Shown here: in pieces, positions 52,182 to 61,732 of the stretch
Layout: each line of letters starts with the position of its first letter
Position numbering within the stretch: the stretch's first letter is position 1
Source of the DNA: Proteiniclasticum ruminis
GTDB lineage: Bacteria > Bacillota > Clostridia > Clostridiales > Clostridiaceae
DNA: 64,000 nt
Direction: 5' to 3'
NCBI RefSeq assembly: GCF_900115135.1
Contig: NZ_FOVK01000001.1
Coordinates: forward strand, 744,001 to 808,000
Made by a program: the position numbers and the translations under genes
The notes under the pieces: generated by a model
What the model saw: only the letters and a program-made list of their open reading frames with translations
Databases searched by the model: none
What the model was told of the DNA's origin: nothing

Positions 52182-54395
52182 TTATTCTACCCCTACATTA
52201 TCCATGACACTCATGATTCTATACTTAAGAGATGTATGCCTATCGTAAGTTTTTGTATTTTTAATCATATAAGACAATGCTTTCTGAGATCCCACCAAAA
52301 CAATGAGTTCTCTAGCCCTCGTTACAGCAGTATAGATCAGGTTTCTGCTCATCAATAGAGGAGGCCCCATAAAAAGCGGGACAAGAACTACCTTAAACTC
52401 ACTTCCCTGACTTTTATGGATGGTCACCGCATAAGCAAGCTCCAGCTCATCTAAATCCTGAGATTCAAACTCCACAATCTTATCCTCATCAAAAAGCACC
52501 GATACGGTATTATCTTCCTCATTAATATCTGTAACATAACCGATATCTCCATTAAAGATACCTTGTCCTTCAGGTGGTTCCCCAAAAGTCCGTTTTACTT
52601 TTCTCCACTTAATCATATAGTTGTTTTTCGTTTGCATCACTTTATCACCAATCTGCAAATCAGTGAAGCTATACTTTTTCCTTCTTGGATTCAGTGCTTT
52701 TTGGAGTACCAGATTGAGGTTATATACACCAAGCTCCCCTTTTCTCATTGGAGTGAGTATCTGAAAGTCCTTAACACGGTCCCACTTTTCATTGAACTTT
52801 GGAAGTCTTGTTGTCACAAGCTCAATCACCTTCTGTAATGAGTCTTCAGAATCATTTCCTTGTATAAAGAAAAAATCACTTTCTTTCGCATTCAGGACAG
52901 GCATTACTCCCGTATTAATCCTATGGGCATTTGTTGTGATGAAGGATTCTTTCCCTTGCCTGTAGATAAACTGAAGCTTAACGACAGGGAAAGCCCCGCT
53001 GTCAATAATATCCTCCAAAACCTTACCCGATCCCACAGAAGGGAGCTGATCCACATCCCCAACAAGAATCAGCCTTGTCTTAGGCTTGATGGATTTCAGA
53101 AGATTATTCATGAGCATCACATCAATCATAGACGCTTCGTCAATAATAACCACATCACAATTCAATGTCTCATCTTCGTCGAAAAGCACCTCATCTTCCT
53201 CTGTGGAAACACTTAGATCGATTAGACGGTGAATGGTTTTCGACTCACGTCCTGTGGCTTCCGACATTCTTTTGGCCGCTCTGCCGGTGGGTGCACCCAT
53301 CAGCACTTTTTTGCCTGCACGTTCAAAAATGTTCAGGATGCATTTGATGATCGTAGTTTTCCCTGTGCCAGGACCGCCGGTGATGATTTCAATACCATTT
53401 TCTGCAGCACCCGTAATCGCTTCAATCTGCTTGTCATGAAATGAAATGCCATTCGTTTTCTCAAAATCATGAATATAGTCTTTCACAGGAATATCCAGAG
53501 CTTCAACACCCTCTAACAGAAGACCAAGCATATGTTTTGTTACAGATATCTCCGCATATAAATACGGCATAGTAAAAACACCTTCCACCTCATCAATTCT
53601 TTCCAGCATCAGCTTGGATTTCATGACTTCATGAAGAATATTCTCTTCCAGCTCCTCTCTTCCGACTTCAAGAATACTTTGCCCTTTTTCAAGAAGCATC
53701 TCCTTGGGAATAAAAGTACTGCCTTGAGCACAGTACTCATTGATGATATACTTTATGCCACTTTGGATCCGAAAGGGCGAGTCTAAGGTGATTCCCAGAT
53801 TTCTTGCAATCTTATCTGCTGTCTTAAAACCAATGCTTGGCACCTCATCCGAAAGTATATACGGATTCTCTTTGACCTTTGCCACAGAATCATTTCCAAA
53901 TACCCTATAAATCTTAAGCGCCTGTTTGGGTGTGACTCCGTAACTTTGGAGGAACACCATGATGTTCTTCACCTCACGCCCTTTGATATACGATTCGTAA
54001 ATCAGCCTGACTTTCTTGTCTCCGATGCCATCCAGCTCTTTCAGCTTCTCCGGCTCGTTTTCAATTATACTGAAAATCTCAGCACCAAACTTCTCCACTA
54101 GTTTTTTTGCAGTGATGGGACCAATCCCCGCAACAGCTCCTGAAGATAAATACTTTTCGATACCCGCCATGGTGCTGGGAACAATTTCCTCATAAGACTC
54201 ACATTTGAACTGTTTCCCGAAGGTTGCATGGAGGACAGATTCACCATGCAAGACCAAAGTTTGCCCTACGGATATATAGGGAAATGTCCCCAACGCTGTA
54301 TGCACCTCTTGCTCATCCTCAATCTTGATGATGCAAAACGCACTCTCCTCATTCTGAAATACTATGTCCCGGACTACTCCTTCTAAACGCTCCAT
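52182..54395 (-). CDS. recD2: RecD2-type ATP-dependent 5'-3' DNA helicase
   Basis: SF1 helicase of 737 residues, the stand-alone form found in bacteria without RecBCD. N-terminal OB-like and helix-hairpin-helix regions (GIGPITAKKLVEKFG, LDGIGDKKV) precede the helicase core. Walker A is ITGGPGTGKTTII (about residue 340), motif II is VIIDEASMIDV, and the UvrD_C_2 end has AYAVTIHKSQGSEF and YTAVTRARELIVLVG. Acts in DNA repair and replication-fork maintenance. Monocistronic, with only a weak Shine-Dalgarno site. Confidence 0.95.
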   Translation of the reverse strand: MERLEGVVRDIVFQNEESAFCIIKIEDEQEVHTALGTFPYISVGQTLVLHGESVLHATFGKQFKCESYEEIVPSTMAGIEKYLSSGAVAGIGPITAKKLVEKFGAEIFSIIENEPEKLKELDGIGDKKVRLIYESYIKGREVKNIMVFLQSYGVTPKQALKIYRVFGNDSVAKVKENPYILSDEVPSIGFKTADKIARNLGITLDSPFRIQSGIKYIINEYCAQGSTFIPKEMLLEKGQSILEVGREELEENILHEVMKSKLMLERIDEVEGVFTMPYLYAEISVTKHMLGLLLEGVEALDIPVKDYIHDFEKTNGISFHDKQIEAITGAAENGIEIITGGPGTGKTTIIKCILNIFERAGKKVLMGAPTGRAAKRMSEATGRESKTIHRLIDLSVSTEEDEVLFDEDETLNCDVVIIDEASMIDVMLMNNLLKSIKPKTRLILVGDVDQLPSVGSGKVLEDIIDSGAFPVVKLQFIYRQGKESFITTNAHRINTGVMPVLNAKESDFFFIQGNDSEDSLQKVIELVTTRLPKFNEKWDRVKDFQILTPMRKGELGVYNLNLVLQKALNPRRKKYSFTDLQIGDKVMQTKNNYMIKWRKVKRTFGEPPEGQGIFNGDIGYVTDINEEDNTVSVLFDEDKIVEFESQDLDELELAYAVTIHKSQGSEFKVVLVPLFMGPPLLMSRNLIYTAVTRARELIVLVGSQKALSYMIKNTKTYDRHTSLKYRIMSVMDNVGVE

Positions 54396-54594
54396 AAAGA
54401 TTCACTAGTTCCTTTCAAATCATTCATAGCTTTATCATAATCGATATGAGCGTCAGTTTCCACTTTTTGCAGACAACCCTATTATGGGATAAAACAATAA
54501 AGTTATTCACATGAATAAAGTTTTATTTGAAAAATTCTGATGTATAATAAAGTAAACCACATAATGGTTTAAACAGAAGTTAAGAGGTGTACAC

Positions 54595-55722
54595 ATGATA
54601 TTTAAGGACTTTAACGTCATATTTACAGATCGGATTGAAAAAATGTCCATACAGGTCATGGAAGGGAAGATCGTCTCGATGAATCCTGATTTCAGCGATG
54701 ATGATGAGATCATCGAAGGAAATGGCCGGTACCTTTCTCCAGGATATGTGGATATCCACATTCACGGAGCGGGAAACCACGATACGATGGAAGGCACATT
54801 TGAGGCATTAGAGACCATTTCAAATACCATCGCAAAACACGGAACCACAAGTTTCCTCCCCACTACAATGACCGTTTCTGTAGAAGAAATCCGTAAAGCA
54901 GTAGAAGCAATTAAAGAGGCCAAAGGAAAAGTCACTGGTGCAACCATTGCAGGAATCCATCTGGAAGGTCCCTTCATCAGTGAGCATGCCATAGGGGCAC
55001 AGAATCCCAATTATGTAATCCGCCCATCCAAAGAATCTTTCCTTGATATGGTGGGAGAACATATTGACCTGATCAAGAATATCACCATGGCTCCAGAAGT
55101 GGAAGGAGCTCTTGCACTCGCCCCTTATCTACGACAACATGGTGTGAATGTTTCCATGGGACATACTGTTGCAAATTATGAGCAAGCCTTGGATGGAATC
55201 CATCACGGGTTTAATCACTCCACACATCTGTTCAATGCCATGAGTCCTTTCACACATCGAACTCCTGGTGTTGTGGGCGCAATTTTTGATACAGATGTCA
55301 CCACAGAAACCATTTCCGATGGTATTCATGTGAGTTACCCTTCACTGAGAACGGCGTACAAGGTGAAGGGATCTGATAAGACCCTTCTTATTACGGATGC
55401 CATGATGGCATGCGGCATGCCTGATGGCACGTATTCTTTAGGCGGCCAGAAAGTGATCTCCAAAGAAGGTGCAGCACGACTTGAATCCGGTGCTCTCGCC
55501 GGTTCCATTCTGACCATGGATAAAGCCGTACAGAATGTATATAAGAATACAGCTCTTCCACTTTATGAAGTAATTAAAATGGCTTCATATAATGGCGCAA
55601 AGTTCTCGAGAATCGATAACGTAAAAGGAAAAATTGCATTGAACTATGATGCGGACCTTCTGATACTTTCAGAAGACCTCGAAGTTCAGCATGTATTTAT
55701 CGAAGGAAGAAAATTTCTTTGA
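54595..55722 (+). CDS. nagA: N-acetylglucosamine-6-phosphate deacetylase
   Basis: Amidohydrolase that deacetylates GlcNAc-6-phosphate in amino-sugar catabolism and cell-wall recycling, 375 residues. The motif YVDIHIHGAGNHDTMEG holds the first metal-site residues, then HLEGPFIS, VSMGHTVANYEQ, HLFNAM and LITDAMMACGM supply the rest of the active site. The start is preceded by GAGGTG at suitable spacing. TATAAT at 54543-54548 is the likely -10. No nagB or phosphotransferase gene is adjacent. Ends at a strong terminator. Confidence 0.94.
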   Translation: MIFKDFNVIFTDRIEKMSIQVMEGKIVSMNPDFSDDDEIIEGNGRYLSPGYVDIHIHGAGNHDTMEGTFEALETISNTIAKHGTTSFLPTTMTVSVEEIRKAVEAIKEAKGKVTGATIAGIHLEGPFISEHAIGAQNPNYVIRPSKESFLDMVGEHIDLIKNITMAPEVEGALALAPYLRQHGVNVSMGHTVANYEQALDGIHHGFNHSTHLFNAMSPFTHRTPGVVGAIFDTDVTTETISDGIHVSYPSLRTAYKVKGSDKTLLITDAMMACGMPDGTYSLGGQKVISKEGAARLESGALAGSILTMDKAVQNVYKNTALPLYEVIKMASYNGAKFSRIDNVKGKIALNYDADLLILSEDLEVQHVFIEGRKFL

Positions 55723-55754
55723 AGCATAAGTTAAAAATAGTATAAGACCATAGA

Positions 55755-55801
55755 AACATCCGCAGGAACAACCTTTCATTGTAACCTGCGGATGTTTTTT
55801 A
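55755..55801 (+). terminator. Terminator after nagA
   Basis: AACATCCGCAGG (55755-55766) and CCTGCGGATGTT (55785-55796) are perfect 12-base arms followed by T residues. Confidence 0.92.
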
Positions 55802-56091
55802 TGTGCTCCAACAGTCCCATTACTCATTACAGATGCCTTCTTTATCCCATCATTCCAGAATGCTGCATCAGAAAACAGTTGGATGCATTGGTTCTGAACA
55901 CAGAAAGGAGTTGAAATCTTGCAAAATAGAAGCAGATGTTTAGAGAGAAAATCTGCAGTCAGTTTATTTATCGATGGCCTCTCACCTTACAAAACAGCAT
56001 CTCATATAACACTTTAGGTAATCGAGAAAGAACCCTCGTTATTTGAATGAGGAGTAGTTCACGCAGGCAATCGATTAATTTGAAAATTTTA
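55802..56091. other. Gene-free stretch after nagA
   Basis: No frame or RNA is recognised. Minus-strand short frames look vaguely protein-like but are broken by many stops, so this may be old decayed coding DNA. Nothing can be named. Confidence 0.3.
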
Positions 56092-56119
56092 TTGTATAAC
56101 GATAAAAATATGTTATAAT
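56092..56119 (+). promoter_or_regulatory. Promoter candidate for the DUF4153 gene
   Basis: TTGTAT (56092-56097), 16 bases, then TATAAT (56114-56119) with an extended TGT in front. The leader to the gene would be about 200 bases; I saw no riboswitch in it. Confidence 0.55.
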
Positions 56120-56345
56120 TCAGTAAGACTATTGATTTGATTTCCTTCTTCCATCTTATGTATCACACCTCAGTCTCGAGGGCACTCTCAGAATTCCCTC
56201 TAAAAACGATAGAGCTTAAACAATTCTGAATTATCGGCAAAAAAATATGATTGAAATCCTTTTGATACTAAAATGAAATCAATACAATGTATACTTTATT
56301 TAGAACATCAAAATATGTAAAGGAGGTGAATGGGAACATTCTTTG

Positions 56346-58097
56346 ATGGATGTTCTCCTCACTATGAAATGGACAGAGACAGTCAAGAAGCAAATCACAG
56401 GATTAGGCAGCAGCGTCATTCGCTTTCCTGTTACAGCACTTCTATCCTTCACACTCATGTCTTTATTAATCACTTTGAATGAAATGAATATTGATGGTTC
56501 TGGAAACCAAGAGCTCATAGAGCGGCTTGCAATGGCCACAGCCATCGGTATGCTGTTCAGCATCTCCATGAAACATATTTATGAAGCCAAATTGGATAAG
56601 TACAACAGTATTCTTATGGTTTCTGCACCTACGGCAGTAATTACGTTTTTATACTATTTATTCTTTACGAAAGATATGGATCTCATTCGGGGTATCCAGT
56701 TTGCCGGTGCAATCGTAGCACTCATTATCAGTATTTTCTACAGCTTAAAAGTGCTTCATCCGAAACAAGCCTATGAAGCCTATGTAATTCGAATCTTCAG
56801 TGGATTATTCCTCACAGTTTTATACGCAGGCGTTCTTTTCTTTGGAATATCTGCCATCATTTTTACCATCAATTCACTTTTCGATGCAGATATTGACGGG
56901 AAATGGTTCTTCTACTTCTTCCTGATGGATACCTTCATTTTCGGAGCACTCATGTTTCTTTCAAAACTACCTGAAAGAGATGAATCCTTTGAGGATGCTC
57001 CATACTCCAAAGGATTAAAAGTACTGCTGCTGTATATTGTCATCCCTCTTATCACAATTTATACTGGCATACTATATGTGTATTTTGCTAAAATCCTTGT
57101 GACCTCTGAATGGCCAAGAGGACTTGTTTCAAATCTTGTGTTATGGTATTCCGTTGTGGCAGCGGCTGTAATCTTCTTTATTACACCAATTTTAGAGGAA
57201 AATAAGCTGGCCAAAATTTTCAGGACATGGTTTCCAAGAGTTCTTCTTCCCATTCTGGCAATGATGTTTGTCTCCATCGGGAAAAGAATTCACCAATATG
57301 GTGTCACAGAAAACAGATACTTTGTTGTGCTACTGGGAATATGGGTTCTTGGAATCATGGTCTATTTCATTCTAGTCAAGAACGGGAAAAACATCATCAT
57401 TCCTGTCACTCTATCCATCATAGCGATTGTATCCGTATTCGGTCCTCTGTCAGCTTTCAACGTGTCAGCTTTCAGCCAGAATCAAAGATTTACAGCACTT
57501 CTTGAGAAAAACAATATGCTGGTTTCTGGAGAAATAACCCCTGGTACGAACGTATCAAAAACCGATCAGGAAAACATATCCAGCATCGTTCAGTATTTCG
57601 AAAACAGAAACCTGGATCAGATCAAGTATGTCCCTGAATCCTATACGTATAATGATTTTAAGACTGTCTTTGGTTTTGAGAAAACCTATGACTACTACAC
57701 TCCGGATACCAGCTATTTCTATGTGAATACAGAGATCGAATCTTCTGGATTTACTGTAGGTGGATATGATTATCTCTTCTTTGTGAACAACTATATGGAA
57801 CCAAAATCAATTGATCAGCTCACAGTTTCACTGAAGGATATGACCACATTAGTTCTAGAAAAGAACGGAACCACTCTTCTCGAAGAAAACCTCAGCGAAC
57901 GGCTGGCAGCCATCGCTGAAGAGAACAACATGGCCAATAGCGGAAAAACCATCAGCAAAGAGGAAATCTCATTTGTTCTCGAGAACAATGAAGTTGAAGT
58001 AAAAGTCGTGCTCCGTGAAATGTCTGGAAGAAAAGAAACGGATGATAGCTACATATTTGACCAGCTCAGTCTAGTTCTTCTACTGAACCTTAAATAG
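56346..58097 (+). CDS. DUF4153 membrane protein
   Basis: Protein of 583 residues. The N-terminal two thirds contain about 11-12 membrane helices and match DUF4153 (VIRFPVTALLSFTLMSLLITLNE near the N-terminus). The C-terminal roughly 190 residues after the last helix are a soluble, probably extracytoplasmic domain with many Asn, Glu and Tyr. Function is unknown. The start is uncertain: 56346 is an ATG, but the strong AGGAGG at 56321-56326 is too far away and instead serves an out-of-frame ATG at 56330. ATG at 56364 is another option. Confidence 0.75.
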   Translation: MDVLLTMKWTETVKKQITGLGSSVIRFPVTALLSFTLMSLLITLNEMNIDGSGNQELIERLAMATAIGMLFSISMKHIYEAKLDKYNSILMVSAPTAVITFLYYLFFTKDMDLIRGIQFAGAIVALIISIFYSLKVLHPKQAYEAYVIRIFSGLFLTVLYAGVLFFGISAIIFTINSLFDADIDGKWFFYFFLMDTFIFGALMFLSKLPERDESFEDAPYSKGLKVLLLYIVIPLITIYTGILYVYFAKILVTSEWPRGLVSNLVLWYSVVAAAVIFFITPILEENKLAKIFRTWFPRVLLPILAMMFVSIGKRIHQYGVTENRYFVVLLGIWVLGIMVYFILVKNGKNIIIPVTLSIIAIVSVFGPLSAFNVSAFSQNQRFTALLEKNNMLVSGEITPGTNVSKTDQENISSIVQYFENRNLDQIKYVPESYTYNDFKTVFGFEKTYDYYTPDTSYFYVNTEIESSGFTVGGYDYLFFVNNYMEPKSIDQLTVSLKDMTTLVLEKNGTTLLEENLSERLAAIAEENNMANSGKTISKEEISFVLENNEVEVKVVLREMSGRKETDDSYIFDQLSLVLLLNLK

Positions 58098-58101
58098 ATG
58101 A

Positions 58102-58138
58102 AAAAAACCTCATCCCTAGCGGATGAGGCTTTTTTATT
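58102..58138. terminator. Bidirectional terminator between the DUF4153 and nicotinamidase-like genes
   Basis: CCTCATCC (58109-58116) and GGATGAGG (58122-58129) pair, with A and T runs on both sides, between two convergent genes. Confidence 0.9.
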
Positions 58139-58673
58139 CAATTTTTATGCCATTGGTCCTAAGAATGTGAAACGCACTCTCTGAAGCCTCTACACGATCA
58201 TGCCCAGGTCCATCAAAAGTTGCTACAAGATCCTGAGGTACTGAAATCTCCTTAACAAGATTCTGCTCCGTTACGTAGGACTTCAATGCCAGTGCAAAGT
58301 TCAGTATGCAAATGTCCGTACAGCATCCAATTATAGAAATCTTTTCATAGTCATGGAGTTTTGCCATCAAATACATCCTGAAGGATTCAGCTTGGAAAGC
58401 ATTTACAGAGTTCTTCTGAAAACTGGTATGGGCATAAGGCTGGAGTCTATCCACCACTTCCGCCTCCCTTGTCCCTTTGATGCAGTGGACCGGAAAATCA
58501 TGAAACTCCGAAGAATCCACATCATGGGCATCTGAAACAAAAACAATATCCCCAGAATAATGCTCAAGATAGGTTCTGATTGGTTCAATGATCCTCTTCA
58601 CATGTTTTGATGCAAGGGTCCCCTCCTCAGCAAATCCTTTCACCATATCAATCACAACAACCAATTTATTCAT
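58134..58673 (-). CDS. Cysteine hydrolase, nicotinamidase/isochorismatase family
   Basis: Protein of 179 residues with the catalytic triad of the family: Asp9 in VVIDMVKGF, Lys in TSFQKNSVNAF, and Cys in GCCTDICILNFAL. FVSDAHDVDSSEFHDFPVHC supplies metal-binding Asp and His residues as in PncA. Nicotinamidase, which recycles nicotinamide to nicotinate, is the most likely activity. The ATG at 58673 has GAGGTG six bases upstream; a GTG upstream overlaps that site. Monocistronic. Confidence 0.85.
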   Translation of the reverse strand: MNKLVVVIDMVKGFAEEGTLASKHVKRIIEPIRTYLEHYSGDIVFVSDAHDVDSSEFHDFPVHCIKGTREAEVVDRLQPYAHTSFQKNSVNAFQAESFRMYLMAKLHDYEKISIIGCCTDICILNFALALKSYVTEQNLVKEISVPQDLVATFDGPGHDRVEASESAFHILRTNGIKIE

Positions 58674-58721
58674 TGATTTCACCTCATCTTCACCTTACAC
58701 CAAAGACTAGGAAAAATCATG

Positions 58722-58752
58722 AAAAAAAGACTCAGAATATGAGTCTTTTTTT
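58722..58752 (-). terminator. Terminator after metK
   Basis: AGACTC (58728-58733) and GAGTCT (58741-58746) flanked by a run of A and a run of T, directly after the metK stop. Confidence 0.85.
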
Positions 58753-58756
58753 AGAA

Positions 58757-59950
58757 TTAAGCGGTGATCTCTTTCAGCGCAGCTTTGATATCCTCAACTT
58801 TATTCAGTTTTTCCCAAGTGAGATCCAGATCATTTCTTCCGAAATGTCCGTAAGCGGCAATCTGTCTATAAATCGGCTTACGTAAATCCAAATCTCTGAT
58901 GATGGCACCTGGTCGTAAATCAAATACTCTCTTTACAATCTCAATGATTACTTCATGAGACACTTTTTCTGTGCCAAAAGTAAATACTTCAATAGATATT
59001 GGTTTAGCTACTCCGATGGCATAACTCAGCTGAATTTCAAGTTTATCCGCAACTCCTGCGGCAACAAGATTTTTAGCAACCCATCTCGCAGCATAGGCAG
59101 CAGATCTGTCTACCTTTGTTGGATCCTTTCCAGAAAATGCTCCACCACCATGACGTCCATATCCGCCATAGGTATCTACAATGATTTTTCTTCCTGTTAA
59201 ACCAGAATCTCCTTGGGGACCTCCCACGATGAACTTTCCAGTAGGATTGATGAATATCTTTGTTTCTTTATCCATAAGGCTTTCTGGAATTACGGCATTG
59301 ATCACCTGCTCTATAAGGTCTCTTCTGATCTCTTCCTGAGTAACATCAGCTCCATGCTGCGTGGAAACAACAATGGTATCCACTCGGACCGGTTGGTCAT
59401 TCTCATCATATTCTACCGTTACCTGAGTCTTTCCATCAGGACGCAGATACGTAAGCGTTCCATTCTTTCGAACCTCTGCAAGACGTCTTGCAAGCTTCTG
59501 AGCAAGATTGATCGGCATAGGCATAAAGTCTTCTGTCTCGTTGGTCGCAAATCCAAACATCATGCCCTGATCTCCAGCACCTGTTTGAAGCAGCGCATCT
59601 TCCTGTCCTTCTCTTGTTTCAAGGGAAGAGTCCACACCTTGAGCGATATCTGGAGACTGTTCATCTATAGATGTAAGCACGGAGCAAGTCTCCGCATCAA
59701 AACCGTATTTTGCTCTCACATATCCAATCTCTGTGACAGTTTTTCGTACGATTTTCGGAATATCCACATAGCACTTTGTTGTGATTTCTCCCATGACCAT
59801 GACCATCCCCGTAGTCACTGCTGTTTCACACGCAACTCTTGCATCTGGATCCTGCTCCAGTATACTATCTAAAATAGCATCAGAGATCTGATCACAGATT
59901 TTATCTGGATGCCCCTCAGTAACAGATTCAGATGTAAATAATCTTTTCAT
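58757..59950 (-). CDS. metK: S-adenosylmethionine synthetase
   Basis: Makes SAM from methionine and ATP, 397 residues. Conserved blocks are [20 protein letters not shown] (ATP and metal), [33 protein letters not shown] and [16 protein letters not shown]. The ATG at 59950 has AAGGAGG upstream; the longer frame runs into the riboswitch expression platform. Regulated by the SAM-I riboswitch just upstream: high SAM favours the terminator, which shuts synthesis down. Confidence 0.97.
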   Translation of the reverse strand: MKRLFTSESVTEGHPDKICDQISDAILDSILEQDPDARVACETAVTTGMVMVMGEITTKCYVDIPKIVRKTVTEIGYVRAKYGFDAETCSVLTSIDEQSPDIAQGVDSSLETREGQEDALLQTGAGDQGMMFGFATNETEDFMPMPINLAQKLARRLAEVRKNGTLTYLRPDGKTQVTVEYDENDQPVRVDTIVVSTQHGADVTQEEIRRDLIEQVINAVIPESLMDKETKIFINPTGKFIVGGPQGDSGLTGRKIIVDTYGGYGRHGGGAFSGKDPTKVDRSAAYAARWVAKNLVAAGVADKLEIQLSYAIGVAKPISIEVFTFGTEKVSHEVIIEIVKRVFDLRPGAIIRDLDLRKPIYRQIAAYGHFGRNDLDLTWEKLNKVEDIKAALKEITA

Positions 59951-59975
59951 ATTTTCCTCCTTGTTTTTGGTGCAA

Positions 59976-60125
59976 AATAAAAACCTCTTCACAATAAGAA
60001 GAGGTGTCATGTATCTACAACTCTCTTATCTTGCAACCATATGTTGCAGGAATTGGCACCACGCATTTCACTGCAGGTTGCCGGGTTTCACAGGGCCCTT
60101 TCCCTCCACCTCTCTTGATAAGAGT
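59976..60125 (-). ncRNA. SAM-I (S-box) riboswitch with terminator, controlling metK
   Basis: On the minus strand the aptamer (60125 to 60022) has the classic S-box core: CTTATCAAGAGAGGTGGAGG, GGGCCCTGTGAAACCCGGCA and GTGCCAATTCCTGC, closing with GATAAGAG. The expression platform is a terminator, ACCTCTT with AAGAGGT (59984-60006) and a T run. The 3' side of P1 (ATAAGAGAG) can instead pair with the terminator arm (CTCTTCTTAT), giving an antiterminator when SAM is low. Confidence 0.96.
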
Positions 60126-60136
60126 ATTCAATTTTT

Positions 60137-60165
60137 TTCATAAAAAAAGACAGCAATCATAACAA
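60137..60165 (-). promoter_or_regulatory. Possible metK promoter overlapping the tRNA terminator
   Basis: On the minus strand TTGTTA (60160-60165) and TATGAA (60137-60142) are 17 bases apart, immediately before the SAM aptamer. The -10 matches only 4 of 6. Confidence 0.4.
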
Positions 60166-60176
60166 TTGTGTCTTTT
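60141..60176 (-). terminator. Terminator after the first-listed tRNA-Tyr
   Basis: On the minus strand AAAAGACA and TGTCTTTT are arms of a hairpin continuing into a T run. It separates the tRNA from metK. Confidence 0.65.
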
Positions 60177-60177
60177 G

Positions 60178-60262
60178 TGGTGGAGGAGAGTGGATTCGAA
60201 CCACTGAAGCAACTTGCAACAGATTTACAGTCTGCCCCCTTTGGCCACTTGGGTACTCCTCC
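60178..60262 (-). tRNA. tRNA-Tyr (GTA), copy 1
   Basis: An 85-nt class II tRNA with encoded CCA. Acceptor arm GGAGGAG pairs with CTCCTCC, the anticodon loop reads CTGTAAA with GTA, the variable arm is long, and the T loop has GGTTCGAATCC. It is identical to the copy 163 bases away and has its own promoter-like sequence upstream. Confidence 0.97.
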
Positions 60263-60285
60263 CTATTGTGTACAACTGCCTTTTT

Positions 60286-60314
60286 ATACTACAACAGTCA
60301 TACGGTTTTGTCAA
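60286..60314 (-). promoter_or_regulatory. Promoter before tRNA-Tyr copy 1
   Basis: On the minus strand TTGACA (60309-60314), 17 bases, TAGTAT (60286-60291). TATAAA lies 3 bases further on and may be the real -10 at longer spacing. Confidence 0.55.
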
Positions 60315-60340
60315 TAAAATTATCGCATCAAAAAGGATAG

Positions 60341-60425
60341 TGGTGGAGGAGAGTGGATTCGAACCACTGAAGCAACTTGCAACAGATTTACAGTCTGCCC
60401 CCTTTGGCCACTTGGGTACTCCTCC
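60341..60425 (-). tRNA. tRNA-Tyr (GTA), copy 2
   Basis: Identical in all 85 bases to copy 1, with CCA encoded and GTA anticodon. It is the upstream copy in the direction of transcription. The spacers differ, so the tandem reflects gene duplication kept identical, not an assembly repeat of the whole unit. Confidence 0.97.
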
Positions 60426-60470
60426 CTAACCTATTCCTTTCAGCTGCCAGTAACTGAACTGACAAAGATT

Positions 60471-60499
60471 AGTATATAGCCTGGAAGAGGATATTTCAA
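60471..60499 (-). promoter_or_regulatory. Promoter before tRNA-Tyr copy 2
   Basis: On the minus strand TTGAAA (60494-60499), 17 bases, TATACT (60471-60476), placing the start about 40 bases ahead of the tRNA. Confidence 0.65.
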
Positions 60500-60592
60500 G
60501 GGTTTTTTGAAAAATAAAATCAAAAAATTTCTACTGCAGAGCCATTTTCAAGGTTTTCAAGCACCATAACCTATGTTGCTCAATTGGTTTGA

Positions 60593-60626
60593 AGAAAAAA
60601 ATACTCTCTGAAATCTCAGAGAGTAT
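60593..60626 (-). terminator. Terminator of the tsaC-ywlE-rpiB-upp operon
   Basis: On the minus strand ATACTCTCTGA and TCAGAGAGTAT pair around a 4-base loop and are followed by seven T residues, 6 bases past the upp stop. Confidence 0.95.
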
Positions 60627-60631
60627 CCACA

Positions 60632-61261
60632 TTATTTTGTGCCGAAAAGTCTGTCTCCAGCATCACCTAAACCAGGAACGATATAGCCGTTCTCATTGAG
60701 CTTCTCATCAATGGAAGCAATGAAAATATCCACATCAGGATGCTTCTCTGAAAGAACTTTGATTCCTTCTGGCGCAGCCACAAGACCTACGAACTTGATG
60801 CTCTTGGCTCCACGTTTCTTCAACATATGAATTGCATCCACTGCAGATCCCCCTGTTGCCAGCATTGGATCCACCACAATCACATCACGTTCTTCGATGT
60901 CCTTAGGCAGCTTGCAGAAGTATTCAACAGGCTGAAGAGTGCTCTCATCACGGTATAGACCAATATGCCCAACTTTTGCAGCAGGCACAAGTTTCAGCAT
61001 ACCATCCACCATACCGATACCAGCTCTTAAAATTGGAACAATGGCAAGCTTCTTGCCCGTGATGGTTTTGCAGTGAGCAATGGCTACCGGTGTTTCAATA
61101 TCCACATCTTCCATCGGCAAATCCCTGGTTACCTCATAAGCCATGAGAGTTGAGATTTCTTCCACCACTTCACGGAACTCTTTGGATCCGGTATTTTTGT
61201 CGCGGATGATTGCCAGTTTGTGCAGGATTAAAGGATGATTGATTTCTGTTACTTTACTCAT
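60632..61261 (-). CDS. upp: Uracil phosphoribosyltransferase
   Basis: Pyrimidine salvage enzyme making UMP from uracil and PRPP, 209 residues. The PRPP motif is [12 protein letters not shown], and the C-terminal uracil-binding block [16 protein letters not shown] is diagnostic. ATG overlaps the rpiB stop by one base (TAATG), a coupled arrangement. Last gene of the operon, before a strong terminator. Confidence 0.97.
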   Translation of the reverse strand: MSKVTEINHPLILHKLAIIRDKNTGSKEFREVVEEISTLMAYEVTRDLPMEDVDIETPVAIAHCKTITGKKLAIVPILRAGIGMVDGMLKLVPAAKVGHIGLYRDESTLQPVEYFCKLPKDIEERDVIVVDPMLATGGSAVDAIHMLKKRGAKSIKFVGLVAAPEGIKVLSEKHPDVDIFIASIDEKLNENGYIVPGLGDAGDRLFGTK

Positions 61262-61728
61262 TAAATGTTTTCCTCCTCAGATATGGTGTATTGTTCTTCC
61301 AGCTTAGAAATTTTGTCGATTCTCTGCTGATGTCTTCCTCCTTCAAACTCGGTACCCAGGAAGATATCAACAATATCCAGTGCAAGGCCCGGTCCAATAA
61401 CGCGTTCTCCCATGGTCAGGATATTTGCATTATTGTGCTCTCTTGTCGCATGGGCACTGAATGTGTCATGAACCAGAGCAGCGCGAACCCCTTTGATTTT
61501 ATTCGCTGCAATACCGATTCCTATACCAGTACCACAGATAAGAATACCATACTCGTGACTTTTGTCCACCACAGCGTGTCCAACTTTCTGGGAGATGTCA
61601 GGGTAATCACAGGATTCCCTGGAATAAGTCCCAAAATCTGTCACCTCAATCCCTTTATTTTCCAAATGTTCCTTAATCAGATTCTTTAGTCCGAATCCAC
61701 CATGGTCTGATCCTAACGCAATTTTCAT
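61261..61728 (-). CDS. rpiB: Ribose-5-phosphate isomerase B
   Basis: Pentose-phosphate isomerase interconverting ribose-5-phosphate and ribulose-5-phosphate, 155 residues. [15 protein letters not shown] and [22 protein letters not shown] carry the active-site His-rich loop and the catalytic Cys. The ATG at 61728 has AGGAGG upstream; an in-frame start further on lies within the ywlE end. Followed directly by upp, as in other Firmicutes. Confidence 0.95.
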   Translation of the reverse strand: MKIALGSDHGGFGLKNLIKEHLENKGIEVTDFGTYSRESCDYPDISQKVGHAVVDKSHEYGILICGTGIGIGIAANKIKGVRAALVHDTFSAHATREHNNANILTMGERVIGPGLALDIVDIFLGTEFEGGRHQQRIDKISKLEEQYTISEEENI

Positions 61729-61732
61729 CTTC

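Noticed and set aside
59213-59872. A 219-codon plus-strand frame
   Set aside because: It is antisense to metK, Cys- and Ser-rich in a way typical of shadow frames, and has no ribosome site.
60178-60425. CRISPR-like or mobile repeat
   Set aside because: The 85-base direct repeat is fully explained by two tRNA-Tyr genes.
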